Shown here one piece after another: positions 27,901 to 42,894 of a stretch of DNA of 64,000 bases (the first letter of the stretch is position 1; each line of letters begins with the position of its first letter). The notes under the pieces were generated by a model. That model ran no database searches and had not been told where the DNA came from. It saw only the letters and a list, made by a program, of their open reading frames with translations. The position numbers and the translations under genes are program-made. Source of the DNA: Sipunculus nudus (lineage: Eukaryota > Annelida > Sipuncula > Golfingiida > Sipunculidae); NCBI GenBank assembly GCA_026874595.1, contig CM049313.1, forward strand, positions 14,753,508 to 14,817,507, read 5' to 3'.

Positions 27901-30900
27901 TAAATCCGAATATTCGATTATTGATCAAGGGCTTTATTCTTTACATAAACAGAGTCAGACTTAAATACTGTTTAAGTGTATGATAACATATTTATACCCT
28001 TCCAGTTAAGCAAACTCCAACCATTATAGCATCAGCACGTGCTGGCAAACAGTGACCCTTTGCTATGTTTAGAATTCTGCTTTAAATAAATGATTTGGGC
28101 GTATCCCAAAAAGCGTTATTCCGCTCATATTTTGCCGATACATGCCAGTACCTAAACAGTCAGTTAGTTCACCAGTCTCTCTGTTAATTTCCCCAGTTGC
28201 ATCCATAACTCCTTAATAGAGAGAACTGTATTCTCCGGAACCACCAACAGTGCTTTTAACTGTCTTTACGTATTGTAAATGTAGCCCAAAATAGCGCGTT
28301 TGTTCATCGTCTTTCATATTTATACACTATTAAAATTCCATATTTTACGAAAGTATAATCTCTCTGTCAATATTAGCTTTATGTCCTTACTTTGTTTTGT
28401 ATAATGATGCACTACTGTTTTTCTTTGTTAGGCCGCCAACGCTAAGAAGAAAATGCTATGATCCATTAATGTGAATATACTTAGATGACATTTTATTGTA
28501 TAGAACCAATGATTACTTCCATACTCGTATATTTATGTGGTGCTGTATACCCAAACCCGGGACCATAGGTATCATTAAGTTCAGTAAACATATGAAGCCT
28601 ATCTGAAGCCAAAATGGTTGATTTATCAATAACACTTGTTTATAAATATGACATAATAACGCTCTGTGAGCCTCATTTAAGGCCTTGATACGAAGCAGGT
28701 TAGTTGAAATAACCAGGCTGCCATCCCTATCTTCGGCATGATCGGCAATTTGGTATCGGAGGTTAAGTTGCATTATTTGCAGCGTAACACCTGCCGATCA
28801 AACGAAGAAGTGACCTAGAGAATCCAGATCTGGAAATGTTGTGGGCCGAAGTTTGCCTTGCAAATGAAAAATACGTAATTGGTATTATATATCGCCCAAC
28901 TAGTACGCTAGTCTCATTTGGGAAGATTTGATTCACGTTATTTCCGAAGCAAAGGCTTAAAGGGGGAGGGGGTTCAATAAATGGACGTAAGACCGAAAAT
29001 GACCGAGTTTGACTTAAACCACCCAGCTGAAGAGTTAGGAGTCAAAAAATCCCAAAATGTCTTAAGTCACAAGTCTTCTTCAAGCTACTTGATAGGCAAA
29101 CATAAGAAATAATGAAAAATATTTGGATTGCCTATAAAAGAATATTGGAGTATCATGTGGACTTATATTACAGGGGCAGACGCAAATGATTGGAAAAGAT
29201 CCAGTTATATGCATCCAGAGTTGTCAACGGTGCACCTAATGGAACCAGTAATCGGGAAGTTTATAATGAACTTGGCTGGGTGACCTTGCAGGATAATAGT
29301 TTGTAATGAACTTGGCTGGGTGACCTTGCAGGATAATAGTTTATAATGAACTTGGCTGGGTGACCTTGCAGGATCGAAGAGAATAATCTCAATTAACAAT
29401 GTTAAATAAAATGATGAATAGGTATGCTCCAAACTACTCGACACACTTTGTTCCCAAACCTATTTATGAACGTGACCACTATTCCCTACGAAACATTCAT
29501 AATTCAGACTATTTGAGATGCAGAACATCTCTTTTCTCGGAATCGTTTATAAAAACATACATGTCCTGTCTGGAATAGTCTAGATAGTTCATAAAAAAAA
29601 CCTGTACAACGGTCAGAGAATTTGAATAGGAATTAAATCGGAACAAACGGAAATCGAATCGGCATTATTTAATAGGTAGAAAATTAGGAGTTTTACATGC
29701 AAGATTTAGAATGAAATGCTGTGTTCTAAACTTTCATTATTTTGTTTCATATGAAGATTATAGACAATCTTTGTGTGCATGTAGTAATCTTATGAAACAA
29801 TCGAACAAACATTAAAAATGTTGGTACTCTTTGAATAGACCTCATGTCATGTGGCGATAACGACCTCTCACTTCAAGAAAATTGTTTTAACTTCGACCAG
29901 GTCCAGCTCTATATTTCTGAGACAACCCCATTTATTTAATCTTAATTCCTACGGATCAGAATTTTTGGATAAGTGTAGATCTGTTATGTCTGTTGTTTTA
30001 TAATTGTTCACTCTTATAATAGTAGAACATGTGTATCCCCTCAACGATGATTTATTGCTTCGGGTTATATTACATTATTTATACAACAAAAAGGTCTTAA
30101 TAGACATGGCCTGTTGGCCAATTGTTGAATAAAATCTGCGTATAACATACATGCCCGTGTCGAACCATGACAGGTTTTTATCAGTTTCTTGAAACCACAT
30201 TTAGGGCTGTCATTTTGCGTACATACTAAAACCCGTATATCACGGGCCGCATGTCGAAATTCTGGGTGTACCGCAAGTACCTGTCTGGCGATTAACGTGC
30301 CAGAAAATAGTGATTGTTTGCCTTGTTCAGAATGGAATTTTCAGTCAGATATAACCAGCGGAATACCCAAGTAATATGTTTGAATACCTACTTTAAATAT
30401 TCAGCTACAAATTAAGCGCACACGGGTCATGTATTGAACACAGTTGCTATATATAAAACATGCTATACACGAAGCGAATGGGATATACATGAACTTTAGC
30501 AATATCAGATCATTCGACTCCCAGTTTATATTACCCGTCAATAACATGTTGATATGTATCATATTGTATTCTAGTTTGACAGATTTCAGTTTAATTTCCA
30601 AAGCATCATATCCACCATATGTCGGTATAGTATTTAACTGATCGTTAGTATCGGTTAAAAAAGGCCCCATGTGTAGAAAACCTACCTCCGTGCCATGGAA
30701 GTAAATACTTAATTGAGGGAAATCGTGTTACAAAATGGAAAATGTCAGGCCTACCTAGTATATATCTATTTTAAGTAATGTGATAACCCAATAAAAGTTA
30801 ATTTCGCTGCATCCATAATATCTATATCTTGTACGGCATTACATACTCTGCCTTGAAAAGGGAACAACTTGTCATTTAAATATTATCGGGTCGTTGCAGC

Positions 30901-32045
30901 TTCAGTCTCTTTCTTGACACCCATGGCGGTAAAAGAATCCCCTTGTGTGTGTATGTTGGGGGGGGGACCTCCAGTTCAATTCATTTATTTTAGCTAGTAA
31001 CGGGTTACTATCGAAGTAGGGGCAATAGGTCTCGACGCTCAGCTGAATTTGTCATCAAGGATATATTTATGAGCTTTTTTTAAATTTTGGTTGTTTCCTT
31101 CATCTCCAAACTAACGACCCTAAAAATTAATAGATTTTTCCCCTATTGATAGGTGAGCAAAATATGAGAGATTAAAGTTTTAGGAGGAAAGGTTGGCTTC
31201 AGTTTTATCCAGAAGCTTGTTAAAATGATAGTCTTATGACTTTGATATTGTGACCTCATAATAAAGTGTTCTTCCGTGATGGTAGGTAACCATACGTGAA
31301 AGATACGGAAGGTTTGGGATGGAAGGTTTGGTATTAAATGCATTACAAATCTTTCTAAAGAAGTGGGCCCTTTGACCATGAACATTAACTTTGTGAACTT
31401 ACAATTTGCAGGTTACTTCCCTATTAAGAGGCTATAGGAGTTTCTGAAAGATGGAAGGTGTAGCATAAGCAATTTTTCTAGTATTTCAAAACATATAAGG
31501 TAAACAAATATACTCAATTACCACCAATTTGACCTTGAATATCAAGGTCAAGTTTACCTATTACAGAGATTCTCTGAGACCTTAGCTGAAACAATAGGTG
31601 CAGTAATTTAAAAGTTATGAGATTCATTATTGTCCTTAATTGCAGATAATTTGACACAGGATCAAGGTCAAGGAAACCAGTTTCCCAATTCTTCTGGGAA
31701 CTTGGTGTTAGCAACTGGTAACAAAATTCCGAGGAAAATATGCAATACTTCCAAAGTTATCACAATCTCAAGAAATCCTAAAGTTGAAGAAATAAGAGAC
31801 GGTTTATTTGACTTTTGACAAGATCATATTTTTTCAATCTCATCTGAAAACTCAGCTTAAGCCAATTGAGTGTCAAATTTGAGGGGACAAAGTATGCTGT
31901 TCTTCCTAAGTTGTGTATTAAATCTGATGGGAGAATATGCAATACTCCCTAAGTTATTAGATTAACAAGAAATCATAAAGATTATGAACTAGAATTCAGC
32001 TGATCTGAATTAATTTATGTTTTTTTCTCTCTCTCTCTCTCTCTT

Positions 32046-32087
<42 letters not shown>

Positions 32088-32641
32088 TCTTCTTCTTCTC
32101 TTCGGGGGGATGTCTCAGTATTACTAGATATTTATTTTCAACGTTCTTTTTCATCATCGACATCCCTCGGAACAAGAAAAAAACTTACAAATCTTGTGTT
32201 TATAACATGAACATCTGCAGAATTGGAAGATTTTATATTCAGTTTTTCGGACAAAGTACATACAAATATTGATTCAACAAAAATAATTCAACAAGGGAAA
32301 GTTAAAATTGCTTGTATTGTTACTTATTTGTACTTTTTCAAAGACAAATGCATTTGGACCATGTAGACGTATTCCTGCCTAGAGGATACCAAATGAGTAT
32401 TGGTAAAGAGACTTCTATTTTGTTTACAAAAATTATATTATACCTCATTCTATCAATATATTTTCAATATCATTGGAAACTAACATTTAATTTAATAAGA
32501 ACAACACTGTTATTTGTAGATTTAACTAGTTTGTTCTGATCAACATAATATTTACCAGATCCAAATATAAATCTAAATATACATACATACGTATATATAC
32601 ATCCATGAAGGATCACGCATTCACGCGTTCATCTTTATATA

Positions 32642-32687
<46 letters not shown>

Positions 32688-35270
32688 AATATATACACAC
32701 AAATATATACACACATATACATACACACACTTGCTCAAACTCTTACCTACATCTGTATACACATTTCAAAATTATATTTTACAGCTAATTCTCAAAATTC
32801 TTCACTATTCAAAAACATTAAGTATTCAAACTTTTTTTTATGAATATACATTTTGTTATTTTTTTCAGCCACTCTTCTTTCCAAACCTTCCAATTTCTTA
32901 ACATGTGATATATATATATATATATATATATACAATAAAAGATGGATTTTCTATTTTAATAATAACATAAATTTTGTAGCAATAACAACAAATCTATCAT
33001 ACGTTTATTGACATTGTTTTTGTTACATCCTGTATATATAAAAGGAGCGGAGTCAGTGCAGGCATGTTTATTACAGCGTGTTCTGCCCACTGAATAATTT
33101 GTCTATAAAATGATTTAGCTGTGTAGCAGTCACAGAATAAATGCACTACTGTTTCTGTTTCTTTTTTGCAATATGAACACATATTGGTATCGGTTATTTT
33201 CCACGTATATAGCTTTACATCCACAGACAAAATATTATGGATAATTCTAAACTGAAATTGCCTCAAAAACATATCCAAAGTGGTATTATATATATATTCA
33301 ATTGCATCTTGTTATGGTACCCAATATTAACAGATCACGTATGCGTGATGAACATTAATTTTGTCAAGGAGATAAAAAAAATCAGATTCTGTAACTCTAG
33401 GCATTGTGAAATGTCTAGGGGAATGAATAAAGGAGTCAGTGTTTTTTTGTTTACAAATCACCATAATTTATTCTTAAAACAACCCTAACATTACCGTTCA
33501 CTAAATCAATACAATGAAACAGTTTAACAGCAGTATAACAGCAAATCAATACAATCACACAGTAAAATGAACAAAGTGCACAGTACCTGGTTACCACCAC
33601 TGTCAGGGCGATAAGTCCTTAAAAATGTATAAACCTGGCGAACAGTTCACACGAATTCTCTCGGAGAATAACAGTCCAATGTAAAGCTCTTGTATCAATC
33701 AAGAAAGTAAACTTGAGGCAGGCAGCATTAAATTGTATAGAGTTAGTAATAGCAGAATCCCTGAAATTACTGGATAATCGGATAGGGCCCACACACTGAC
33801 TAACTTGCTTCCGTGTCCGCTGGAATATTCTCTCACCTCTCTCTCGGTTTTAAAACAAAGCCCCCTATTTATAACTTTTCACCTCCAGCCGAGAACCTTC
33901 CATTGCTCGAACATTCTAAAGAATCTAACACAGTACACATGTTCAGAACAACGAATGCCGTGTCTCAACAAATTAGGGTTCACACGGTAGCTCGCCCCGG
34001 CTCAGCCAGGCGAGAAAGCCCGAAGCTAGCATGACAAGGAGAGTTCAACCAGTACGGATTAAACTGAGATTGCAACACGCGGCCAGGCGAGGGCGCTACA
34101 ACACGAGTTACGCCCGTGTCACACAATAAAAAAAGGCACCTGTAACAATCTTTCCAGGAAAATACGTGAGGTAAACTTTCCTCTAGTTTAATTCTATTAG
34201 CGAGCTCATTTGTATAGTCATTTATAACCATATTATACACCTTACGGTAATTGACTTTTCTTAAGTCTAGAACTTAATTATTCAATAATAAAAAACAAGT
34301 GTCTTTAACGTAAATATTACTCATATTCTCTGATTTAAGAATAAATTTTCACTCCTTCGGTACTGCATTTCGATCTCACGGTATGGTTTTATTAGAAATA
34401 ATTTCAGGCTTCTTACTGGAGTTTTTATTGACTTCCCTGGATATTAAGGTAGAATGTCCTAGGTCCAGCGGTTACGGTTTGTGCCTTGCCTGACGGACGG
34501 CCGGAAGGCTAAATAGCCAGTCGGACGACAGGCAAAAGCGCCATTACAAAACCTTAGTTGACCTTCAGTCAACTAAGCTAAAAACGAATGAATGTTTTAT
34601 TCAGAAGTCAAGCCCACAGTTCCAGAAGATCATGCATAATACAGTGATATTGATAAAAGTACATTCAGAATGTTCAATATTGTCACGAATGGCAGGTTGA
34701 CAGGATGACAGTTGACAGGATTTGAACAATATTTAAAGCATTTCAGGCAGATGGAATTGATTATCGCAAAGGACAAGACACAAGATTTAATGGAGAAGTG
34801 GCTTAAATATGTTTAATACGAATGAGATATGACATGGTTCGTAAGAGAAATGGTTTTATTTTTTAATGTGTATTGACTGTGGAATAACGTTTGAAAAAAA
34901 AGTTTTATATGTTGTGCTCGGGGTAAAATAAATTTAAATTTTGAAGTCTTACAAACGTGTACAATATTTAAAAATTAAGACGAATCAACCAAACAAATCA
35001 GAATTTGCTCACGGCATGTGAGTTTCCAATTATAAGACTGAACCCTACCCGTGACCGTGTTTCGATACACTTATTTGGCCTATATCCCTAAGTTTATTCT
35101 TGCATAAATGATTGGAATTTGAAAATAGTTTGGTTTACGTTCTTGGATCCGTATCATGTGCCGGTTGCACACCAAATTAAATTATTTTTCATTGGCTCAT
35201 TTCCCAAACACATAAACACACAAAAATACAGGGATGAATGTAAACCATCCTGGTGAAAGCAACAATATGC

Positions 35271-35335
<65 letters not shown>

Positions 35336-38300
35336 CTGTCATAAATACCCTGACTAGACATAGACACAGTTGAACTTGGTGGCGACGGCCCAGAGCACCT
35401 TCTTTCAATGCACCTCAATACCTCTGATAGTTCTCGTAAACTGCTGAATGTGTATGCTCACCCTCACAACGAGCAACAATGTCAAGGATGCATTCTATAA
35501 TCTTCTTCATCATCGTCATCGCATTACCCAAAACATGAGGTGTTGTCACCCTCAGAGACTTCAGTGCCAGAGTGGGCTGTGAGCAGGAGGCATGACCTAC
35601 ATACTTCGGCCACTTTGTGGTAGGGACCAATGACAATAGGCAGCAAATGCCTGAAATATACATACACCATGACCTATGTATCATAGATACCTTTTTTTCG
35701 GTATAAGGCCACATCATAATGTCTCGTGGAGGTATCAAATGTCAAAGCACTTGCTCCAGCTAGACCTCATCATCAGAAAACAGACACACCTCGACAAGGT
35801 GGAAGCACTGGCACCAGCTAAACTTCATCATCAAAAGACGAACACATCTTGACAAGGTCAAGGTACTGGCACCAGCTAGACCTCATCACCACAAAACAGT
35901 CATGTACCACGGTGCAGACTGCGACACTTTCTCATTTGCTCAAAGATCATACTTCAACCAAGGAAACTGAAAGCCATACATTGGGGTAACAAAGACCACC
36001 TCTCTAGACAGAGTTGCTGACTTCAGTACAACACAAACCAGGATTTTAGAAAAAGACAGCTGGCATTCTGAACAGAGGGAACATCAAAAGACAGCAAAAA
36101 AGTGACCCATGGGTCATGACGCTCAGCTGAATCTGTCATGTAAACAGGTGATGCATGTATTGATTTGATGTTATGATCTGGTTAAAAAAAAAATGTATTT
36201 GTTACGGAACCTTGAACAATGGGTAAAATTACTTTCAGACCACTTCAAATCATGCTATTTTGTCCATAGTCATTTGAAAATAGGTAACAGCAAGGAGGTT
36301 TTACTAGGAACTCCCCAGATGCTAGGTGAGAAGTTTCCACCTCAAATTGCAATGGCTTGGATCCATCTGACTTATAGGGTACTCAAATCATCATGTTCTA
36401 ACCAGCTCAGAGAATTAGGTCACAGTGCCCTTATCTTGGATGTAAGAGAAGACATTACAATAACCTCTTTTATATTAGGAAAGACATTACTAGAGCTAAC
36501 AGTTAAAATTCGTGACCTGTCTGACTTTCTGTGTGTGCTCAATATTAGGTTCAGTGACCTAATTTCAGGATTCAAGGGATGGGCCGAGCCTCCCTGGATG
36601 CCTTATAAAAGGTTCTTGGTTTAACAGTAAAATTTGATGCCTGACTGTCTATGTGCTATCAATTATATTTTTTGCCAGTTACTTGCAGAATATAGGTCAC
36701 CATGACCTACTCTCAGCTTTCAAAGGAGATTTTGCCAGAACTTCCTGGGATGTGTGTTATAAGACTAAGGACTAGCAGTTACAATTTCTGTCCTGCTTGA
36801 CTGTCCGCTGGTTTAAAATTATGTTTCGGGCCAGTCGCTCGGAGAATATAGGTCATCATCACCTAATTTCAAGTTTCCAACAAAATTTGCCCTAGTTATA
36901 TGGATATAACATTAGAAGATTCTAAGGCCAACGGATTCAGCTGGTGCACATTTGACTTCCAGACTGCTCAAACCATGTTTTTGTTCCTATAGCTTAAAGA
37001 ATATAGGTCCATATGACCTGGTTTCAGGTTTCTATGGAGATTTGACTAGAAGCTCCCTAAGTGTAAAGTTAAATTTCCAGGGCTAACTGTTACGATCTGT
37101 GCCCTATTAACGTTCAGACTGCTGCATTTGAAGGTCTCAACCATAGAAAAGAAATGCGTAAAAATTAGAACCAGTCTTTAGGGATTGATGAAACGCTATT
37201 TGTTCAATATGTGACATCATGACAATCAATGCATCAGTTATTCACATGTAAGAGCTTTTGTATCAAATTTTTCATTATCTTGGCGGTATGTTCAAGCCCT
37301 ATAGCTCGGGGGATATAGGTCACAGTGACCTATTTCAGGTTTCCAATTAGATATTTTAAGACTTCCTTTGGTTTTCGGTTAGAACATTTTAGATTCAGCG
37401 ATTTGTGCCCTGCTAACGGACGGTCAGTCAGGCGGACAGATGGCTTTCATTCAGCTGAGCTTAAAAATGGCAGCAGAAATGACCCCTTAAATACTGTCAG
37501 CGTGATCCATTTATATAGGTTAAACGCACCGCCTTCACAATCAAATGATCATCCTTCTGATCAGTACGTAAAGGCATTGCAGATTCCAAAATGCAATGTC
37601 CACAGGAGGACCAGGCAATACCTCAATTAATACTGTGCAGATCTGTGCACCAATAATTAACAAGCGTCTGGCATTGGCAACATCAAAAGCATTTATGACG
37701 GCACTATAAAGACCAATGGTCCCATTCCTATTAAGACTGATTAGATCACTGATTATCACTGATTAGAAAAAGCAGACCGAAAGATACCTCGTAACCTAGG
37801 AATCCCATGGCAGGACGAGGTCACCAACAACGAGGACCTCTCGAAAGCAATTATCCTCTCGATGTGCACCGTACTCCACCAACGCCGCCCATGCAGGCTC
37901 GGTCATTTTATGGTAATAATATGGAAGATGGTAGGAAATCCAAGGACCTTCTATACTTGGGAGCTGATCAGGGGACATGGAAACCGAGGACGCCCAAACC
38001 TGCGTTTAAAGAACGTATGTAAGTGTGACGTGAAGGTTCTCCTGATGGACACAGAGAACTGGGAGGCCCATGCCACAAATAGGGTATCATGGAGCGAGCA
38101 GTTTTGAAAACTGTTCGTAATGGAAAGTTTCATTCAAAATACCCGCTGATAAAACAGGAAAAATCGATACTGGAGCTTTTGTATCAAATTTGTAATTATT
38201 CTCTGAGGTACTTTCGAGCCCAAAAGCTCGGAGCATTGGGCAACAGAGTCCTAATTTCTTGGTTCCAAGGAGATTTTTCATTGACCTCTCTGGATGCCAA

Positions 38301-41300
38301 CGTAGAAGATTCTATGTTTAACGGTTACGAAATTTGCTCTGTTCACAAACGACCATTCCATTTGAAGGTCTAAAAATAGAGAAATAAATGCATAACATTC
38401 GAACAAAAATAAAGATGGCGCAACCAGTCCGCAGGGACTGATGAAACACTCCATGATCAATACGCATGCAAAGAATCATTAAGATCAATGCATTGTTATT
38501 CAAATTCTGGAGCTTTTGTATCACCTTTTTTTTTATCATTCTTTGGGGGGGGGTACTTACGAGCCCCATAGCTCGGGGAACATGGGTAACAGATAACAGG
38601 TAATTTCAGGGTTCCAAGGAGATCTATGCCATAGTTGCTCATTTAAGTAAGTATAAGACGGTATGATCAAGGCTATCAATTTTTTTTTCACTTCGGGGAA
38701 ACATGCTGCAGTGACATAATTGTTATTGAGACTGATTAAATATTCATAAATAATACTATGCAAGGCAAATGAATTTGAACCATTAGAAAGATAAGCAAAC
38801 TGTTTATCTGAAAACAGATTATTACTTTTTAAAAGTGTGATGAGGCTTAATTTAACGAACTGTTCTATTGTATTTCGCACATGACCTTTAACCGAAACCG
38901 GTCGCTAGTTATTAGGATCATCCTTACTTTCAGCTCCTTTATATATAGGAGTGATCTTAGTGGTCTTCCAAGCTGTTGGGAATTCGCCTATTTGAAGGGA
39001 GATGTTAAAAATATTGGCTAATAGAGCTGAAATATAAGGTGTGGCAATTTTAAGGAAACTACTGACATCCCTAGTATATCTTCTTTCACAACGGAGCTTA
39101 TTTTCAATAAATGTGACAAAAACAAACTGACTAGACACTATATTTAGATAAAAATAGATTCCATAATTGAGTTTGCAAGATGAGCGCACTTAAATGTTGT
39201 TTAGTGAAAATTATCGCTAAATTTCTTTCCAACAGAACTAAAGTAATCGTAAAATGCATCAGGATCAACCATAGCGCTTTCTTCGTTTGAGGGCATTTTA
39301 AAGGGTGGTATGTGTGTAAGAGCTTTACACACAACATCAGGGTTGGAGCCATTATTTGGATTAGCGTGGTATAATGCTGGCTAGGAGTGGACCTGATAGT
39401 ACCTGTTACATAATTTTATTGATTTCTTTATGCAGGCAAATCACTACTTTTATATTTTCTTAATGCCTTCCGATGTACATAATCGCGCAAATAAACGCAT
39501 TAAATATATCATAAGTGAACCATTTATTTTTGCAATATTTAATGCGGCGTTGAATGAAAGGCGCGTTGCTATTACAAATTCTCAAACATTGAAAGCGGCC
39601 CATTTCCAGCCTAAGTAAACAACAGAAAATTGCAGGATAATAGTTTATAATGAACTTGGCTGGGTGACCTTGCAGGATCGTAGAGAAAAATCTCAATTAA
39701 CCATGTTATATAAAATGATGAATAGGTATGCTCCAAACTACTCGACACACTTTGTTCCCAAACCTATTTATGAACATGACCACTATTCCCTACGAAACAT
39801 TCATAATTCAGACTATTTGAGATGCCAAAAAATCTCTTTTCTCGGAATCGTTTATAAAAACATACATGTCCTGTCTTGAAAAGTCTAGATAGTTCATAAA
39901 AAAAATGTACAACGGTCAGAGAATTTGCATAGGAATTAAATCGGAACAAACGGAAATCGAATCGGCATTATTTAATAGGTAGAAAATTAGGAGTTTTACA
40001 TGCAAGATTTAGAATGAAATGCTGTCCTCTAAACTTTCATTATTTTGTTTCATATGAAGATCATAGACAATCTTTGTGTGCATGTAGTAATCTTATGAAA
40101 CAATCGAACAAACATTAAAAATGTTGGTTCTCTTTGAATAGACCTCATGTCATGTGGCGATAACGACCTCTCACTTCAAGAAAATTGTTTTAACTTCGAC
40201 CAGGTCCAGCTCTATATTTCTGAGACAACCCCATTTATTTAATCTTAATTCCTACGGATCAGAATTTTTGGATAAGTGTAGATCTGTTATGTCTGTTGTT
40301 CTATAATTGTTCACTCTTATAATAGTAGAACATGTGTATCCCCTCAACGATGATTTATTGCTTCGGGTTATATTACATTATTTATACAACAAAATGGTCT
40401 TAATAGACATGGCCTGTTGCCCAATTGTTGAATAAAATCTGCGTATAACATACATGACCGTGTCGAACCATGACAGGTTTATTTATCAGTTTCTTGAAAC
40501 AGCATTTAGGGCTGTCATTTTGCGTACATACTAAAACCCGTATATCACGGGCCGCATGTCGAAATTCTGGGTGTACCGCAAGTACCTGTCTGGCGATTAA
40601 CGTGCCAGAAAATAGTGATTGTTTGCCTTGTTCAGAATGGAATTTTCAGTCAGATATAACCAGCGGAAAACCCAAGTAATATGTTTGAATACATACTTTA
40701 AATATTCAGCTACAAAATTATGCGCACACGGGTCATGTATTGAACTCAGTTGCTATATATAAAACATGCTATACACGAAGCGAATAGGATATACATGAAC
40801 TTTAGCAATATCAGATCATTCGACTCCCAGTTTATATTGCCCGTCAATAGCATGTTGATATGTATCATATTGTATTCTAGTTTGACAGATTTCAGTTTAA
40901 TTTCCAAAGCATCATATCCACTATATGTCGGTATAGTATTTAACTGATCGTTAGTATCGGTTAAAAACAAGCCCCATGTGTAGAAAACCTACCTCCGTGC
41001 CATGGAAGCAAATACATAATTGAGGGAAATCGTGTTACAAAATGGAAAATGTCAGGCCTACCTAGTATATATCTATTTTAAGTAATGTGATAAGCTAATA
41101 AAAGTTAATTTCGCTGAATCCATAATATCTATATCTTGTCCGGCATTACATACTCTGCCTTCAAAAGGGAACAACTTGTCATTTAAATATTATCGGGTCG
41201 TTGCAGCTTCAGTCTTTTTCTTGACACCAATGGCGGTAAAAGAATCCCTCGGTGTGTGTATGTGGGGGGGGGGGGCCTCCAGTTCAATTCATTTATTTTA

Positions 41301-42253
41301 GCTAGTAACAGGTTACTATCGTAGTAGGGGTAACAGGTCTCCACGCTCTGCTGAATTTGTCATCAAGGATATATTTATGAGCTTTTTTTTTAAATTTCCG
41401 TTCTGTTTCCTTCATCTCCAAACTTAGGACCCTAAAATTAATTGTTTTTTCCCTATTGATAGGTTAGAAAAATATGAAAGATTGAAGATATAGTAGAAAA
41501 GGTTGGCTGCAGTTTTATCCAGAAGCTTGTTAAAATGATAGTCTTATGACTTTGACATTGTGACCTCATAATAAAGTGTTCTTCCGTGATGGTAGGTAAT
41601 CATACGTGAAAGATGGAAGGTTTGGGATGGAAGGTTTGGTATTAAATGCATTACAAATCTTTCTAAAGAAGTGGGCCCTTTGACAATGAACATTAACTTT
41701 GTGAACTTACAATTTGCAGGTTACTTCCCTATTATGAGGATAGGAGTTTCTGAAAGATGGAAGGTGCAGCATTAGCAATTTTTCTAGTATTTCAAAACAT
41801 ATAAGGTAAACAAATATATAAATTACCACTAATTTGAACTTGAATATCAATGTCAAATTTACCTATTGCAGAGATTCTCTGAGAGCATGGCTGAAATAAT
41901 AGGTGCAGTAATTTAAAAGTTATGAGATTCATTATTATCCTTAATTACAGATAATTTGACACAGGATCAAGGTCAAGGAAACCAGTTTCCCAATTCTTCT
42001 GGGAACTTGGTGTTAGCAACTGGTGACAAAATTCCTCATCTCAAGAAATCCTAAAGTTGAAGAAATAAGAGAAGGTTTATTTGACTTTTGACAATATCAT
42101 ATTTTTTTCAATCTCATCCGAAAACTCAGCTTAAGCCAGTTGAGTGTCAAATTTGAGGGAACAAAGTATGCAGTTCTCCTAAGTTATGTGTTAATCCTGC
42201 CTAAGTTATCACATTATGAACTAGAATTCAGCTGATCTGAATTCATTTCGATC

Positions 42254-42295
<42 letters not shown>

Positions 42296-42855
42296 CTCTC
42301 TTCATTTTTCTCTCGGGGGGGGGGAGTCTCAGTATTACTAGATATTTATTTTTAACGTTCTTTTTCATCATCGACATCCCTCGGAACAAGGAAAAAACTT
42401 CAAAACTTGTGTTTATAACATGAACATCTACAGTATTGCAATATTTTAAATACAGTTTTTCAAGTTTTTCTGACAAAGTACATACAAATATTGATTCAAT
42501 AAAAAGAATTTAACAAGAGAAAGATTAAATTGCTTGTATTGTTACTTGTTTGTATTTTTTTAAAGACAAATGCATTTGGACCATGTAGACGTATTCCTGC
42601 CGAGGGGATACCAACCGAGTACTGGTGAAGAGTCTTCTATTTGGTTTACAACAATTATAATTATATCTCATTCTATCAATATATTTTCAATATCATTGGA
42701 AACAAACATTTAATTTAATAAGATCAACAATGTTATTTGTAGATTTAACTGGTTTCGTCAGATCAACATAATATTTACCAGATCCAAATATAAATCTAAA
42801 TATACATACATACGCATATATACATCCATGAAGGATCACGCATTCACGCGTTCAC

Positions 42856-42894
<39 letters not shown>

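Larger units (their letters stand above)
25660..28499 (-). other. 3' part of channel intron 1, outside the duplicon
   Basis: Nothing recognisable except the C-rich tract, a weak direct repeat (tctattcagattgggatcaa near 27075 against tctattcaaatttggatcac near 27315) and the dispersed repeat at 28.1 kb. Confidence 0.5.
36190..37480. repeat. ~130-156 bp tandem repeat array, copy 1
   Basis: About seven degenerate monomers share the order agctcggagaatataggtca, tgacctaatttcaggtttc, ggagattttgcc, tccctggatg, aagattctaaggccaacgg and tgtgccctgctgac. Their aggtca positions lie at 36277, 36415, 36545, 36692, 36847, 37003 and 37315. Isolated monomers also occur near 34340-34560, 38150-38390 and 38500-38630. 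Tandem ~160 bp units inside mobile elements are known from bivalves; identity with a named family was not tested. Confidence 0.8.
29333..39620 (+). repeat. 10.3-kb tandem duplicon, copy 1
   Basis: This stretch is repeated almost in full, same orientation, at 39636-50115. Landmarks at matching offsets (about 10.18-10.5 kb, varying through indels) include the LINE tails, the TC and TA microsatellites, the 63-bp and ~150-bp tandem repeats and the minus-strand reverse transcriptase. By eye the two copies are well over 90% identical. Both lie in channel intron 1. No host gene is evident inside; 30.1-32.0 kb and 33.3-34.3 kb contain only unassigned repeat-like sequence. Confidence 0.92.

Noticed and set aside
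29258-29372. CRISPR-like direct repeats
   Set aside because: The three 40-bp units are directly adjacent, without unique spacers, inside a LINE in a eukaryotic genome.
30189-30374. Cys-containing 61-codon open frame, also at 40470-40679
   Set aside because: It follows a LINE tail in a stop-rich area of the duplicon. Cysteine spacing matches no family I recognise.
35415-35738. 107-codon minus-strand open frame repeated at 45682-45984
   Set aside because: It is present in both duplicon copies, but it shows no recognisable domain and could be any part of a repeat. Not enough to call a gene.
36193-36624. 143-codon open frame on the plus strand
   Set aside because: It runs across the ~150 bp tandem repeat, has no protein-family pattern, and its counterpart in duplicon copy 2 is interrupted.
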